Shown: in pieces, positions 44,530 to 53,578 of the stretch
How positions within the stretch are numbered: position 1 is the first letter of the stretch
Layout of the letters: the number at the start of each line of letters is the position of its first letter
Assembly: GCA_002344065.1 (NCBI GenBank)
Contig: DDTK01000015.1
Span: 62,001-126,000, forward strand
Length of the DNA stretch: 64,000 nucleotides
Direction: 5' to 3'
DNA from: Flammeovirgaceae bacterium UBA2366
GTDB lineage: Bacteria; Bacteroidota; Bacteroidia; Cytophagales; Cyclobacteriaceae
Notes under the pieces: model-generated
The model's input: only the letters and a program-made list of their open reading frames with translations
What the model was told of the DNA's origin: nothing
Databases searched by the model: none
Position numbers and translations under genes: made by a program

Positions 44530-45384
44530 ATGATTGTAGATCCTAAAGAAATCTCTGTTCCTAAAGTGCATGGTTACTTACTTGGTGCTGTTGCGCCACG
44601 ACCAATAGCTTTTGCCAGTACTATTGATCAGGCGGGAAACATAAACCTTAGCCCCTTTAGCTTTTTCAACTGCTTCGGAGCCAACCCACCCATATTGGTT
44701 TTTTCACCTGCCCGAAGAGGCCGTGACAACACCACCAAGCATACCTATGAAAATGTATTGGAGGTTCCTGAGGTGGTTATCAATATGGTCAATTATTCCA
44801 TGGTGCAGCAAACTTCATTGGCTAGTACAGAATATCCGAAAGGCGTTAATGAATTTGTTAAAGCCGGATTTACACAGGTGCCATCGGTTAAAGTAAAACC
44901 ACCCCGGGTAGGTGAATCACCTGTATCATTTGAATGTAAGGTACTTCAAGTAATTCCTACTGGTGAGCAGGGTGCAGCGGGTATACTGGTAATATGTGAA
45001 GTAATACTCATGCACATCAAAGACGAGGTGTTGGATGAAGAAGGAAAAATTGACCCTTTCAAATTGGATGCTGTTGCACGCATGGGAAGCGACTGGTATT
45101 GTCGCGCCAATGGTGATAGCTTATTTCGCTTGCCACAGCCCGGCAATAAAATTGGAATTGGGTTTGACCAGCTACCGGAAAATATTCGCATGAGCAAAAT
45201 TTTAACAGGCAATGATTTGGCTATGCTGGCCAATACGGAACAGATTCCTGAACCGGATGTTCACAACCTTACCCAGCATGAGCGTGAAGTTCACAAACAA
45301 GGGCGGGAAGCTATAGAACAACTTGCCCACCAGTACCTGAAGGCTGGTCGCGTAACAGATGCGTGGAGGGTTTTATTAAGCTAA
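44530..45384 (+). CDS. Flavin reductase-like FMN-binding protein
   Basis: This 284-residue protein starts with the flavin reductase domain: LGAVAPRPIAFASTIDQAG, NLSPFSFFNCFGANPP and VFSPARRGRDNTTKHTYENV. A C-terminal helical part ends near HQYLKAGR. The family reduces or binds FMN and often supports aromatic-ring oxygenases. Its place after fumarylacetoacetase suggests a link to aromatic amino acid catabolism, though the electron acceptor is unknown. Confidence 0.85.
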   Translation: MIVDPKEISVPKVHGYLLGAVAPRPIAFASTIDQAGNINLSPFSFFNCFGANPPILVFSPARRGRDNTTKHTYENVLEVPEVVINMVNYSMVQQTSLASTEYPKGVNEFVKAGFTQVPSVKVKPPRVGESPVSFECKVLQVIPTGEQGAAGILVICEVILMHIKDEVLDEEGKIDPFKLDAVARMGSDWYCRANGDSLFRLPQPGNKIGIGFDQLPENIRMSKILTGNDLAMLANTEQIPEPDVHNLTQHEREVHKQGREAIEQLAHQYLKAGRVTDAWRVLLS

Positions 45385-45410
45385 CCGTTTCAATGATGGT
45401 GATTGAACGT

Positions 45411-45917
45411 ATGAAAAGCGGGATTTTTTTTAAGACCATCATCGTACTGGAAATATTTTTGATTTCGGCATTAGTGTTTAGCGGTTGCCGGACACCTAAA
45501 CCCATTTATACGCATCAACAACCTCAGAAAATTGAAAAAATACCAGCTGAACTTGTTATTTTAACTTTCAGGATTCAGGAAGACAGTACATCAGCAACTT
45601 CAATAGAATTATTGGATAAGCATATCATACAGGGTACGCTTAAGGGCGTTGCTGATAATTCAATTGCTGAAAACCGTCTTATTATTAAGCAGGAAGATAT
45701 TCAACATAACGTACTGACTGAACTATCGATTGACCACCCACTTATTAAATATATAGAGTACGTGAATGAGGCAAGCGAATTTGAAACGAAATTAGTCAGG
45801 CAACGTCAGGCTGAATTTTTTATCCGAATGGAACTAAAGCCCCAGACTTCGTATCTTCGAATAGCTGAAATTCGTGACGGGAAGGAAACTCCAGTAACCC
45901 AGCTTAAAATCCGATAG
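45411..45917 (+). CDS. Unknown lipoprotein paired with M64 peptidase
   Basis: I do not recognise a named family for this protein of about 168 residues. It has a lipoprotein signal with lipobox ending FSGC and a beta-rich domain in which LVILTFRIQEDSTSATSIEL and QAEFFIRMELKPQTSYLRIA resemble strands. The ATG at 45411 directly before the signal is preferred over 45393 or an upstream GTG. It lies four bases before the secreted M64 peptidase and may act with it. Confidence 0.6.
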   Translation: MKSGIFFKTIIVLEIFLISALVFSGCRTPKPIYTHQQPQKIEKIPAELVILTFRIQEDSTSATSIELLDKHIIQGTLKGVADNSIAENRLIIKQEDIQHNVLTELSIDHPLIKYIEYVNEASEFETKLVRQRQAEFFIRMELKPQTSYLRIAEIRDGKETPVTQLKIR

Positions 45918-45921
45918 CATT

Positions 45922-47337
45922 ATGAAGAGAATTTTACCTGTATTTCTTTTAATTCTGAATTCTACAGCCTTATCAGCACAAACTTTTCCGGTAGACACCT
46001 TATTTAAAAATGGTAAGCTTCAGGAGCGTATTAACCTTGTGTTTTTAAGCGATGGGTACAAAGCAGATGAGATGACCAAGTACATCACGGACGTAAATGC
46101 ACTGCTCAACAATTTATTTAGTCAAGTCCCATTTACGCATTACAAAAACTATTTCAATGCTTTCGCAGTAAAGGTTCCCTCAAATGAATCTGGAGCCCGA
46201 CATCCGCAGACCTCTTCTGATAGCGACTGTTTGCCGGTACCTCAAAGAACTGTAGTGGATAATTATTTTGGTTCCACATTCGACAGTTTTAATATTCATC
46301 GGTTATTGGTACCTAACAATTCTGTTGCCATTGCCAATGTGCTGGCCAATAGTTTCCCGCTTTACGACCAGGTTTTTGTTTTGGTTAATTCGCCTTATTA
46401 TGGAGGATCCGGTGGGCCAAATGCAACGTCTTCAACGCACACCAGCGCTCATGAGGTGAGTATCCATGAAATTGGTCATTCATTCGCAGGGTTAGCCGAT
46501 GAGTACTGGGCTGGTGCAAGTTATGCTGCTGAGAAACCCAACCTAACCCAGCAGAGCAGTCCAACCTTGGTTAAATGGGCTAATTGGGTGGGAACATCAG
46601 GTGTAGGTGTTTATCCTCACAACGAGGCTCCAACGTGGTACAGGCCGCATCAGAATTGTAAAATGCGCATACTTAATGTGCCTTTTTGCAGTGTTTGTAA
46701 TGAAACATTCATCGAGCGGATACACACCTTAGTTAATCCACTGGTTTCCTATACACCTGCCACGTTGTCTATGGAACTTGGCGATCAGCCTATAGTACTT
46801 TCATTGTCTTTGATTAAGCCTGAGCCCAATACCATGTCAGTAACCTGGAAGCGGAATGAAACAACTTTTGATACCAATAAGGAATCTGTTTCACTTTCAC
46901 CTGCCAGCTTTACAACAAACGTGACAAAAATTAAAGCGATTGTAACGGACAACACGGCATTATCACGTAGTACAACCCATTCCGTAAACCATGTTTATGT
47001 TGTTGAGTGGACGATTACAACCGATAACCCCTCTGATCCGATAACAAGTGTAGAGGTTAAGTCAGAGAAATCGGAATACCGCATTCAGGTTTACCCAAAC
47101 CCAACCAACCTTGATTTTAGTTTTTCTTACTTGCTTCCGAAATCCAGTAAAGTGAATGTAACTGTTTTTGACCTAACAGGAAGAAAGGTAAGGTCGTTGA
47201 TAAGTCAGCGCCAGGAAGCAGGAGAGCACATATATCAGTATAAAGCCAATGATGTATTTAAATCTGTTGGGGAGTTTATTGTTACTTTTTCATTCGATGA
47301 TATAATTATTTCACGAAAGGTTATTCATCAGAATTAA
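45922..47337 (+). CDS. Secreted M64-type metallopeptidase with T9SS sorting domain
   Basis: This 471-residue protein has a Sec signal (ending near ALSAQ), an M64 peptidase domain with zinc motif HEIGHSFAGLADEY (two His ligands and catalytic Glu, then Glu of ADEYW), a Cys pair region (MRILNVPFCSVCNETF), and a C-terminal T9SS sorting domain (IQVYPNPTNLDFSFSYLLP then VFDLTGRKV). It is therefore exported through the type IX secretion system. M64 peptidases include IgA peptidase. The substrate here is unknown. Confidence 0.88.
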   Translation: MKRILPVFLLILNSTALSAQTFPVDTLFKNGKLQERINLVFLSDGYKADEMTKYITDVNALLNNLFSQVPFTHYKNYFNAFAVKVPSNESGARHPQTSSDSDCLPVPQRTVVDNYFGSTFDSFNIHRLLVPNNSVAIANVLANSFPLYDQVFVLVNSPYYGGSGGPNATSSTHTSAHEVSIHEIGHSFAGLADEYWAGASYAAEKPNLTQQSSPTLVKWANWVGTSGVGVYPHNEAPTWYRPHQNCKMRILNVPFCSVCNETFIERIHTLVNPLVSYTPATLSMELGDQPIVLSLSLIKPEPNTMSVTWKRNETTFDTNKESVSLSPASFTTNVTKIKAIVTDNTALSRSTTHSVNHVYVVEWTITTDNPSDPITSVEVKSEKSEYRIQVYPNPTNLDFSFSYLLPKSSKVNVTVFDLTGRKVRSLISQRQEAGEHIYQYKANDVFKSVGEFIVTFSFDDIIISRKVIHQN

Positions 47338-47422
47338 CTGTCAAACGACACTGTCTTTAGTTGCTTTCAATTCAGTTTTGTTGAAGGAATATTTTTCTAT
47401 AAATTGATCCTGCTACCGTCAT

Positions 47423-47456
47423 CTGCCACTGGCAGGTCTTCTGCAGGCTGGGCCTG
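47423..47456. repeat. Two tandem short inverted repeats
   Basis: CTGCC-ACT-GGCAG (47423-47435) and CAGGC-TGG-GCCTG (47444-47456) stand side by side in the 162-base gap between the M64 and TPR genes. They have no T-run and so are weak as terminators. They could be a REP-like element; one shared GCAGGCAGG-type string occurs near 59490, but the match is short. Confidence 0.35.
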
Positions 47457-47499
47457 TTATGGATCTTAAACCGCTCTCTTTTTAAACCAACCTTCTTGT

Positions 47500-49239
47500 A
47501 TGAAAAAGACCCTTTTTGCACTAGGAGTGGCTTCATTGCTTTTGGTATTTGTAGCCACGCATCATTATCCCTCCCTTGTTACATCAAAGCAGCAAATCAA
47601 CGCTGGAATTGTACCGCTCATATCACTTTGCGGTACCCCGGGCGCCAGAACAATTCTTGCGCTTATGGACACCACAAGACAAATAGCTCCTTTGTTGGAA
47701 AATCTTGGTACGTACGGAATGAAAGTGAGCACCGATAATGAACGTGCCCAAAAGTTTTTTAATCAAGGTATCAACCTTTACTATGGCTTCAACCATTTTG
47801 AGGCGTTCCGAAGTTTCAAAGAGGTGGCTCGTTTGGATCCCGATTGTGCGATGGCCTATTGGGGGCAGGCCTTGTCACTGGGGCCAAATATTAATCTACC
47901 CATGGATCCTGCAGATACAGAGACTGTTTATAAAGCTGTCCAGAAATCCCTGGCTCTTCTTGATAAAGCATCGCCAAAGGAACGTGCCTTGATTAATGCA
48001 TTGGCAAAACGCTATACAGCGGAGGCGCTGGAAGATCGTAAACCGCTGGATGAAGCATATTCAAATGCAATGGAAGCTGTGGTCAACCAGTATCCTGACG
48101 ATTTGGATGTGCTTACTTTATATGCTGAATCACTTATGGACCTGCATCCGTGGGACTATTGGAAAGCGGGACAGGCCCAGCCATGGACGCCACAAATTGT
48201 TGAATTGATTGCATCGGTAATTTCTAAAAGGACAGATCATCCTGGGGCCAATCATCTGAATATCCATATCCTTGAAGCCTCACCTGAACCTGAAAGAGCA
48301 ACGGAAAGTGCTGATCGGTTACGCAACCTGGTACCCGGAGCGGGACATCTGGTACACATGCCCTCGCATATTTATATCCGTGTGGGTAGGTATTTAGATG
48401 GGGTTGAAGCCAATGAACGCGCAGTAAAAACAGATGAAGAATATATTGCCCAATGTAACGTGCAAAGTATTTATCCGCTCTTCTACTATCCGCATAATTA
48501 TCATTTCTTACTGGCATGTGCTCAAATGGCTGGGCTAAATAAAAAGTCAGCAGATGCGGCAAATGCGTTGAATAAAAATATTCCTGTTGAAATGATGAAT
48601 GTTCCTGATCTGGTAACCTTGCAGCATTGGTACACTATGCCGTGGTATAATATGGTGCGGTTTGGAAAGTGGGATGATATTCTGAAAATAACCGAACCGG
48701 TAGATTCATTCAAGTATGTGAAAAGTGTATGGCATTATGCACGGGGTATGGCTTTTGTGAGAAAGAACAAAATGGCCGAAGCAAAGGCTGAATTGGCAAG
48801 TCTTAAAATCCTTATTGAAGATCCCTTCATGGAGATGACAATAGCTGGTTTCAATAGTTTCAGAAGTGTTCTTGGTATTGGACGAAACGTGCTCGAAGCT
48901 GAAATTGAAGCCCAGCAAAAAAATTATAACAGAGCTGTTCAGTTGTTGACGGAAGCAATCAATGTTGAAGATAACCTGCTCTATCAGGAGCCACCCGATT
49001 GGTATCATCCGGTAAGGCAAATATTAGGATCGATTTTACTGGAGGCAAAAAATCCAATCGAAGCTGAGAAACGATTTCGGGAGGATCTTACATTCTACAA
49101 AAACAATGGTTGGTCACTTTACGGACTTTACCAAAGTCTTGAAGTTCAAGGTAAGAAAAGCGAAGCTGCGCAGGTGAAAAAGGATTACGAGAAAGCCTTT
49201 GCAAAATCCGAACTGAAGTTGAAGACTCCACGATTATGA
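47500..49239 (+). CDS. TPR protein with conserved His-rich motifs
   Basis: This 579-residue protein has a signal peptide (a hydrophobic stretch from residues 3-20) and then helical TPR-type repeats. Typical units are FFNQGINLYYGFNHFEAFRSF, ACAQMAGLNKKSADAANAL and the C-terminal GLYQSLEVQGKKSEAAQV. The internal motifs HPGANHLNIHILEAS and HMPSHIYIRVGRYLDG are His-rich and conserved-looking. I recognise the family as widespread in Bacteroidota but its function is not established. A strong terminator follows the stop. Confidence 0.72.
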   Translation: MKKTLFALGVASLLLVFVATHHYPSLVTSKQQINAGIVPLISLCGTPGARTILALMDTTRQIAPLLENLGTYGMKVSTDNERAQKFFNQGINLYYGFNHFEAFRSFKEVARLDPDCAMAYWGQALSLGPNINLPMDPADTETVYKAVQKSLALLDKASPKERALINALAKRYTAEALEDRKPLDEAYSNAMEAVVNQYPDDLDVLTLYAESLMDLHPWDYWKAGQAQPWTPQIVELIASVISKRTDHPGANHLNIHILEASPEPERATESADRLRNLVPGAGHLVHMPSHIYIRVGRYLDGVEANERAVKTDEEYIAQCNVQSIYPLFYYPHNYHFLLACAQMAGLNKKSADAANALNKNIPVEMMNVPDLVTLQHWYTMPWYNMVRFGKWDDILKITEPVDSFKYVKSVWHYARGMAFVRKNKMAEAKAELASLKILIEDPFMEMTIAGFNSFRSVLGIGRNVLEAEIEAQQKNYNRAVQLLTEAINVEDNLLYQEPPDWYHPVRQILGSILLEAKNPIEAEKRFREDLTFYKNNGWSLYGLYQSLEVQGKKSEAAQVKKDYEKAFAKSELKLKTPRL

Positions 49240-49242
49240 AAG

Positions 49243-49276
49243 AAAAAACCCCGGTAATTCGGGGTTTTTGTTTTTT
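49243..49276. terminator. Bidirectional terminator between TPR gene and pdhB
   Basis: AAAAAACCCCG-GTAATT-CGGGGTTTTT is a perfect stem with A-run and T-run flanks (a further T-run follows). It lies between converging genes and can end both. Confidence 0.88.
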
Positions 49277-50255
49277 AATCTTTGTACAAAACCTGCTTTA
49301 TGGACCTAACGGTACGCTCTACATTTGGTAAAATAGCCTGAATCAGGGTAGGTGCATAAGGTAATGGTGCATCAGCGTTAGTTATGCGGTGAATGGGCGC
49401 ATCCAGGTAATCAAAGGCATGCTTTTGAACGTGGTAGGTTATTTCGGTGGAAATAGAGGCCAACGGCCATGCTTCTTCTACGATTACCAACCGGTTTGTT
49501 TTTTTTACGGATTCGACAATCGTTGCATAATCGATAGGGCGAACACTGCGCAGGTCAATTACCTCGGCAGAGATTCCTTCTTTTTCTAACTCTGCTGCAG
49601 CGGCCAAAGCTATCTTCATCACCTTTCCAAAGGAAACAAGTGTTACGTCTGTTCCGGTTCTTTTTATATCTGCCTGACCGATGGGTATCAAATATTCTTC
49701 TTGAGGAACTTCACCCTTATCGCCATACATTAATTCCGACTCCATAAAAATTACTGGGTCATTATCGCGGATGGCAGTCTTCAATAAGCCCTTGGCATCA
49801 TACGGGGTGAAGGGAACGACAACCTTCAAGCCGGGGCAGTTGGCATACCAATTTTCAAAATTCTGTGAGTGCTGTGCTCCGAGTTGTCCGGCATTACCGG
49901 TTGCACCTCGGAAAACAATGGGAACATTGTATTGTCCGCCCGACATGGAGTACATTTTGGCAGCCGAGTTAATAATCTGGTCAATGGCTACCAACGAGAA
50001 ATTGAATGTCATGAATTCTACGATAGGACGAAGACCGTTCATGGCCGCACCAATGCCTAACCCGGTAAAGCCCAGTTCTGCAATAGGTGTATCAATAACG
50101 CGCTCCGGACCGAATTCATCAAGCATCCCCTGGCTTACTTTATATGCACCATTATATTCAGCTACTTCTTCGCCCATTAAAAATACACTGGGGTCTCTGC
50201 GCATTTCTTCGCTCATGGCTTCACGTAATGCTTCGCGGTATTGTATTTCTCGCAT
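49275..50255 (-). CDS. pdhB: Pyruvate dehydrogenase E1 component, beta subunit
   Basis: This 326-residue protein has the transketolase-like pyrimidine-binding domain (VFLMGEEVAEYNGAYKVSQG, TPIAELGFTGLGIGAAMNG, FMTFNFSLVAIDQI) and the C-terminal domain (GTDVTLVSFGKVMKIAL, VIDLRSVRPIDYATI). It is the E1-beta half of the thiamine diphosphate decarboxylase of pyruvate dehydrogenase. The alpha subunit is not adjacent. A related branched-chain 2-oxoacid E1-beta is the main alternative, but the length and the LRSVRP region fit pyruvate dehydrogenase best. Confidence 0.85.
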   Translation of the reverse strand: MREIQYREALREAMSEEMRRDPSVFLMGEEVAEYNGAYKVSQGMLDEFGPERVIDTPIAELGFTGLGIGAAMNGLRPIVEFMTFNFSLVAIDQIINSAAKMYSMSGGQYNVPIVFRGATGNAGQLGAQHSQNFENWYANCPGLKVVVPFTPYDAKGLLKTAIRDNDPVIFMESELMYGDKGEVPQEEYLIPIGQADIKRTGTDVTLVSFGKVMKIALAAAAELEKEGISAEVIDLRSVRPIDYATIVESVKKTNRLVIVEEAWPLASISTEITYHVQKHAFDYLDAPIHRITNADAPLPYAPTLIQAILPNVERTVRSIKQVLYKD

Positions 50256-50295
50256 AATGCTTGTTGAAAGGTTTAACCTGTTCCTAAAGAGGTCG

Positions 50296-50325
50296 TAAAA
50301 ATAGTGTTAGAAGGGGGATTGACAA
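50296..50325 (-). promoter_or_regulatory. Putative promoter of pdhB
   Basis: On the minus strand, TTG (50325-50323) is followed after 19 bases by TATTTTTA (50303-50296), one mismatch from the consensus TAnnTTTG. It would start transcription about 35 bases before the pdhB start. Confidence 0.5.
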
Positions 50326-50331
50326 AATAAA

Positions 50332-50365
50332 AAAACCACCCTGACGATATTGTCAGGGTGGTTTT
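50332..50365. terminator. Intrinsic terminator after the OmpA/TPR lipoprotein gene
   Basis: AAAACCACCCTGAC-GATATT-GTCAGGGTGGTTTT forms a perfect 14-base stem with a six-base loop. It directly follows the 3' end of the minus-strand gene at 50386-52164 and separates it from the pdhB promoter. Confidence 0.9.
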
Positions 50366-50385
50366 AAATCCAATTTTTTTAAAGC

Positions 50386-52164
50386 TTAACGTAAGGCGTT
50401 TCTGAATGCTTCAGAAGTAGCCCATTTGCTGAACTCAAGGTCAGTCAAGGCAGCTGATTTCAAATCAGGGTTAATTTTTACAGCATTGGTAAGGTTACTT
50501 ACCACACCATCTGCATTTCCCAAACGGGCAGAAGCAACTGCTGCTCCGTAGTAAGCATGAGCATGGTTGCTGTTTAAGCGAGTGGCTTCACCAAATGATG
50601 TTAAAGCATTTTGGTAGTCTTTGTTAAGTACCTGAGCCAAACCTTTGTTAAATAAGTTATCGGCAGTATTGGCAGCAGAAGACTCAGCGCTTACCGCTTC
50701 GCTATATTTGGCGATTACGATAGCAGCAGAACCTTTTACACCATTTACACCGGCAGCGTTATCACCACGAAGACCACCACTTAGAGCTTTGTTGGCGCTG
50801 TTGTAGGCGGCATAAGCGTTGCCTTTCAGCATAGATACAGAAGCAAGGTTAGCATTAACTTCAGGTGCATTTGCATTGATACGGGCAGCAAGGTCAAGTT
50901 GAGCTTGTGCTTTATCAGCCAATGAAGAGGCGTTAGACGGATTTTCAATAGCCTGGGCAATGTAAACTGCAGCCAAGTTGTTATGTGCATTCCAGTTTGT
51001 TCCTTTTTTAGTAGCAGCTTCATAGATAGCAGCTTTTTCTTCTAAAGAAGGGGTAAGTGTTGCTGAGTACATCAATTCTTCAAAAGAAAGTGCATCAGCG
51101 CCAGCCTGGCCGGTTGTGATTTGCTTTGCAAGAACAGCAATCTCAGCATCAGTCTTTTTGTCTTTGATGGTAAGGATTTCAGTCTTGGCAGTTCTCAACT
51201 TCGGATACACATCTTTAAATACTTTCTTGTAAGTCTTCAATTTTGCCATTTGTTTCTCCTGGCTTTCAAAAGTACCACCACCGTTAATGATGTTCAGGTA
51301 TTCAGCTTTTTCTTCAGAAGTGATTCCATCGTAAGCAGAGAGCGCTGCCTGGAAGTCAGCCCACTCACGAACTACAGGCTTCATAATGAACTGAATTGAA
51401 TCAGCTTTGCCTTTGTAATCGTATTTCTTCATTTGCTGGCGGTAGAATTTTTCTATCGCTGCTGCACGATCGGGAGAAAGTTTGCTGTTAATTCGCTCTG
51501 CACCTTCGGGTGAGTGAGTACCGGTAATAGTAACTGTTTTAGTAACATTCTTTGAAGCGATGAACGCATCCAATTGCTGACCTTTCTCACTCTTTATTTC
51601 AGAGGTGCGAAGTACAGAACGGCCTTGTTCGAAAATGAAATCAGGAATAACAATCGGAATAATCTCTTCCTGGTTATTGTAACCGTGGCCTGCATAAGAT
51701 GCAAAAGCAACTGGTTTAACGAGTTTAGAAGTAGTAATAACACCTACAGCAACATCCATCCGAGGAGTAGCTTTGGTTTTTGAACCTTTTGAAGCAACAC
51801 CTTCAACTTGCAACACACCAGATTTCATAGCCGGTGCGTAAGCAAAATCAAATTTCTTGGTAACCTTAGGCTGTTCGGTAGAACTGTTAGGATAATCTTC
51901 AGCCTTGAAGTCTATAGGTGCAAGCGCGGTTTCCTGATCACCGTACTTATAAAAAGTGTTAACGGTATAAACAGTACCCTTTTTCAACATTTTTACAGGT
52001 AGGTTTGCAGCCATGTCAAACTCTACAGTATCCTTATGTACTTCCAGCGGATTTGGAGTAACAGTAAGTTGTTGTTCTTTTGACATTTTAACCATCTGGG
52101 GGAGGGTACACCCAGCCAGGCTAAGAACTCCTACAATCAAGAATGCGTAAACTAATTTTCTCAT
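50386..52164 (-). CDS. OmpA-family lipoprotein with TPR repeats
   Basis: This 592-residue protein has a lipoprotein signal (LSLAGC, Cys19), a beta-rich N-terminal region (residues 30-150), an OmpA-like domain (FEQGRSVLRTSEIKSEKGQ then TGTHSPEGAERINSKLSPDR, with the peptidoglycan-binding NxxLSxxRA pattern), and a C-terminal TPR region (FNKGLAQVLNKDYQNALTSF, AHAYYGAAVASARLGNADGV). It should sit in the outer membrane and bind cell wall. The combination recalls T9SS-associated OmpA/TPR proteins such as PorE, but the domain order and content differ, so I do not give that name. Confidence 0.75.
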   Translation of the reverse strand: MRKLVYAFLIVGVLSLAGCTLPQMVKMSKEQQLTVTPNPLEVHKDTVEFDMAANLPVKMLKKGTVYTVNTFYKYGDQETALAPIDFKAEDYPNSSTEQPKVTKKFDFAYAPAMKSGVLQVEGVASKGSKTKATPRMDVAVGVITTSKLVKPVAFASYAGHGYNNQEEIIPIVIPDFIFEQGRSVLRTSEIKSEKGQQLDAFIASKNVTKTVTITGTHSPEGAERINSKLSPDRAAAIEKFYRQQMKKYDYKGKADSIQFIMKPVVREWADFQAALSAYDGITSEEKAEYLNIINGGGTFESQEKQMAKLKTYKKVFKDVYPKLRTAKTEILTIKDKKTDAEIAVLAKQITTGQAGADALSFEELMYSATLTPSLEEKAAIYEAATKKGTNWNAHNNLAAVYIAQAIENPSNASSLADKAQAQLDLAARINANAPEVNANLASVSMLKGNAYAAYNSANKALSGGLRGDNAAGVNGVKGSAAIVIAKYSEAVSAESSAANTADNLFNKGLAQVLNKDYQNALTSFGEATRLNSNHAHAYYGAAVASARLGNADGVVSNLTNAVKINPDLKSAALTDLEFSKWATSEAFRNALR

Positions 52165-52197
52165 TGGATTTATAATTTGGTTGTTTTAAGCGAGTGG

Positions 52198-52228
52198 CAA
52201 AGGTAGTCTTATATGCTTTTTTTTGCAA
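52198..52228 (-). promoter_or_regulatory. Promoter of the OmpA/TPR lipoprotein gene
   Basis: On the minus strand, TTG (52228-52226) precedes by 20 bases the perfect -7 box TACCTTTG (52205-52198). Transcription would start about 27 bases before the ATG at 52164. Together with the strong terminator this makes a self-contained single-gene unit, likely well expressed. Confidence 0.62.
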
Positions 52229-52256
52229 TTATAGTCAAAAAATAAAGATTTCGACC

Positions 52257-52288
52257 TTCGGTAAAGGTTTGGTGGAACCCTATATTTG
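52257..52288 (+). promoter_or_regulatory. Putative promoter of the PspC-like gene
   Basis: TTCG at 52257-52260 and TATATTTG at 52281-52288 have a 20-base spacing; the -33 box is one mismatch from TTTG, and the -7 box is perfect. A start near 52294 would leave a leader of about 50 bases before the ATG at 52345. Confidence 0.45.
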
Positions 52289-52344
52289 TAAAAGTGTTTA
52301 ATGAGTCGTTAAACGAACGATAATACAGATGAAAGCCAAATATT

Positions 52345-52572
52345 ATGGGTAATATGGTTGATAAACTTCAGTTATTCTTGGAAGAATACACTTTTGGGGT
52401 GTGTGCACGGCTTGGAGAAAAATTTGGGATAGCCACCTCGAACATACGGTTGTTCTTTATTTATGCCTCATTTATCACCTTTGGATCTCCGGTAATTATT
52501 TATCTGGCCCTGGCATTTATTATGAATCTGAGGAAATCGCTTAGGAAGAGAAGCCCTATTTGGGACTTTTAA
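52345..52572 (+). CDS. PspC-domain membrane protein
   Basis: This 75-residue protein matches the PspC domain: VCARLGEKFGIATSNIRLFF followed by a hydrophobic stretch ending YLALAFIMNL. PspC proteins are membrane stress sensors or toxin-like regulators in the phage-shock system; other psp genes are not adjacent. It converges on the GT2 gene with a 17-base overlap. Confidence 0.85.
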   Translation: MGNMVDKLQLFLEEYTFGVCARLGEKFGIATSNIRLFFIYASFITFGSPVIIYLALAFIMNLRKSLRKRSPIWDF

Positions 52573-53569
52573 CATCAATTACCTTCTTTCCTCGAAGGTA
52601 GTAGTCCACAATAATTAGTCCCTTGAAAACATTCTGAGTACTAAAGGGATATCTGGATCTGATCTTTTCCCGTTGCTTATGCGTGCTGCTTATTGCTTTT
52701 AAAAAGTCGATTAACGCCTTTAAAACGGCTATACCATCCCTTCCATGGCCTTCCAGTATGAATTTCAAGGCAGCTGTAATATCAAGCATGATCCTAAAGG
52801 GTAGTTTATACCAAAGCTGATTGGATGGCAGGTGTTTATAAATCAGGCTAAGTCCATTGCGGAAATTGTAATACGTTTTTCGAGGATTGGTGCGGGACAA
52901 GGTGCCAGCGCCTACATGAAAGACCGTGCTCTCTCCGTAGTAGTAAACCTTTTTGCCCATGCGATGAATTTTCCAGCATAAGTCGATTTCCTCCATGTGC
53001 GCAAAGAATGTCTCATCAAGTCCGCCCAACGCATGGTAAACCTCACTTTGTATCACCAGGCATGCTCCGGAAGCCCAGAATACTTCACTGGTATCGTTGT
53101 ACTGGCCATGATCTTTTTCTGTGTAGTTAAAAATACGCCCGCGGCAAAACGGATAACCCAGTGCATCTATAAAACCACCTCCGGCACCGGCATACTCAAA
53201 TTGATCTTTTGCATGGAAGGAAAGAATTTTGGGCTGAACTGCGGCAATATCAGGCCGACTTTCCAGCAACCTGATTATCGGCTCAAGCCATCCTTGTGTT
53301 ACCTCGATATCCGAGTTTAATAACACATAATATGGTGTGTTGATTTTCCTGAGCGCGACATTATATCCCCCACAGAAGCCGAAATTCTTTTCAAGTTGAA
53401 TGACTTCAACCGATGGAAAGTTTTTTAATACAGCCAATGATTGATCGGTGGAGCCGTTATCCACAACAATAATAGTGGCATTGGGAGTATAGTCTACAAC
53501 GGAAGGAAGAAACTGCTTTAGAAGTCTCTCACCATTATAGTTTAATATGACTACGGATACCTTGTTCAA
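52556..53569 (-). CDS. GT2-family glycosyltransferase
   Basis: This 337-residue enzyme has the GT-A fold signatures VSVVILNYNGERLLKQFL, VVDNGSTDQSL, the metal-binding NSDIEV (DxD equivalent) and the acceptor loop FAHMEEIDLCWKIHRMG. It resembles rhamnosyl- or similar transferases of polysaccharide synthesis. A C-terminal hydrophobic helix may anchor it. It starts nine bases after ybaB ends, same strand. Sugar donor and acceptor are unknown. Confidence 0.88.
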   Translation of the reverse strand: MNKVSVVILNYNGERLLKQFLPSVVDYTPNATIIVVDNGSTDQSLAVLKNFPSVEVIQLEKNFGFCGGYNVALRKINTPYYVLLNSDIEVTQGWLEPIIRLLESRPDIAAVQPKILSFHAKDQFEYAGAGGGFIDALGYPFCRGRIFNYTEKDHGQYNDTSEVFWASGACLVIQSEVYHALGGLDETFFAHMEEIDLCWKIHRMGKKVYYYGESTVFHVGAGTLSRTNPRKTYYNFRNGLSLIYKHLPSNQLWYKLPFRIMLDITAALKFILEGHGRDGIAVLKALIDFLKAISSTHKQREKIRSRYPFSTQNVFKGLIIVDYYLRGKKVIDVKSPK

Positions 53570-53578
53570 GCGTCAACG

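Noticed and set aside
50386..52164. Naming the OmpA/TPR lipoprotein PorE
   Set aside because: PorE as I know it carries TPR first, then WD40-like and CRD regions, then a C-terminal OmpA domain; here OmpA precedes TPR and WD40-like repeats are not visible.
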